From an uncultured Eubacteriales bacterium (GTDB lineage: Bacteria > Bacillota > Clostridia > Oscillospirales > Oscillospiraceae), in the NCBI GenBank assembly GCA_900554625.1, contig USHP01000119.1, positions 1-6,350 of the forward strand: 6,350 bases of DNA, read 5' to 3'. The notes under the pieces were generated by a model that was not told the DNA's origin, did no database searches, and saw nothing but the letters and a program-made list of their open reading frames with translations. Shown here piece by piece: positions 6,093 to 6,350 of the stretch (position 1 is the first letter of the stretch; the number at the start of each line of letters is the position of its first letter). The position numbers and the translations under genes are program-made.

Positions 6093-6126
6093 TTCCCATA
6101 TTTAAGGCTGAATATCTTCCGCCTTA
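6085..6126. terminator. Weak convergent hairpins, possible terminator
   Basis: Two small dyads cover the end of the sigma-like gene and the gap after it: AAATAT (6085-6090) with ATATTT (6098-6103), and TAAGGC (6103-6108) with GCCTTA (6121-6126), the latter followed on the plus strand by a short T/A run. On the minus strand the second is followed by an A/T-rich run too. The convergent placement suits a shared terminator, but stems are short and the U-tract is poor. Confidence 0.35.
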
Positions 6127-6342
6127 TTTATCGTCGTGCAGTTCTTTATACAGACGATCCGCCAAAGCTCTCATCACAGCCTGATACTTATCTGCATCCA
6201 AGAAGAGTTGCTCATATGCTGCGGTGTTCTCCATATAAGCTTCCTGTGCGGTTGTATCAAAAATCCCCGGAAAAAGACTTCTCTCATATACTTGGCGATC
6301 CTCGGTCTTTGCGGCTTTTTTGGCTTTAGAATCCTTACGCAT
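6124..6342 (-). CDS. Hypothetical protein, 72 aa or the C-terminus of a longer one
   Basis: I do not recognise this protein. It begins with a lysine-rich segment (MRKDSKAKKAAK), followed by an acidic, helix-forming part rich in Ala, Tyr, Glu and Asp (DTTAQEAYMENTAAYEQLFLDADKYQAVMRALADRLYKELHDDK). There is no signal peptide, membrane segment or cysteine. The reading frame stays open from the first ATG to the right edge, and only 8 bases of upstream sequence are visible, none of them a clear ribosome site, so this may be the tail of a larger gene. It converges on the sigma-like gene with 31 bp between stops, and so belongs to a separate transcription unit. Coding status is supported mainly by the charged, protein-like composition and the lack of a competing frame. 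Confidence 0.55.
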   Translation of the reverse strand: MRKDSKAKKAAKTEDRQVYERSLFPGIFDTTAQEAYMENTAAYEQLFLDADKYQAVMRALADRLYKELHDDK

Positions 6343-6350
6343 TTTTTGAT

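Noticed and set aside
1..6350. Insertion sequence or element end (terminal repeats, transposase, integrase)
   Set aside because: No transposase or integrase motif in any frame, and I saw no matching terminal inverted repeats or attachment-site pair.

Overview
The window looks like part of a mobilizable accessory element (plasmid, or integrative mobilizable element) from a gut-type Clostridia/Firmicutes host. The evidence is strong purine-rich ribosome binding sites of the Gram-positive kind, a sigma-A-like promoter, roughly balanced base composition, and protein types I associate with mobile elements of Lachnospiraceae/Oscillospiraceae. There are no ribosomal, tRNA or housekeeping genes. No integrase, transposase or element end is visible, so plasmid versus integrated element cannot be decided here.

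Layout. The left two thirds reads on the minus strand, from about 3577 down to 1: a small CHC2 zinc-finger protein (2981-3577), then an overlapping phage P4/D5-type SF3 helicase (1693-2988), then a roughly 420-bp non-coding stretch with two inverted-repeat structures (candidate origin/control region), then a 73-aa helix-turn-helix-like protein (1049-1270), then a roughly 340-bp non-coding stretch holding four hairpins, one resembling a MobV-type oriT, and finally the N-terminal 237 residues of a MobV relaxase that runs off the left edge. From a compact divergent control region (3578-3750) the right third reads on the plus strand: a 371-aa zinc-binding protein of the DUF6076 type (3751-4866) and a 397-aa divergent sigma-70-like protein (4899-6092). 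A short unidentified minus-strand frame (6124-6342) converges on the sigma gene and may continue past the right edge.

How the parts fit (inference). CHC2 protein plus SF3 helicase form a replication-initiation pair, with the iteron-like repeats just beyond the helicase gene as possible origin. The relaxase with the hairpin cluster beside its start is a mobilization module that would need a helper conjugation system. The zinc-binding/sigma pair has one promoter with a repeated CATGACA motif over and around it, and is the best candidate for an element-encoded regulatory circuit. The least explained parts are that pair, the CATGACA operator-like repeats, the missing primase catalytic domain, and the non-coding stretches 713-1048 and 1271-1692.
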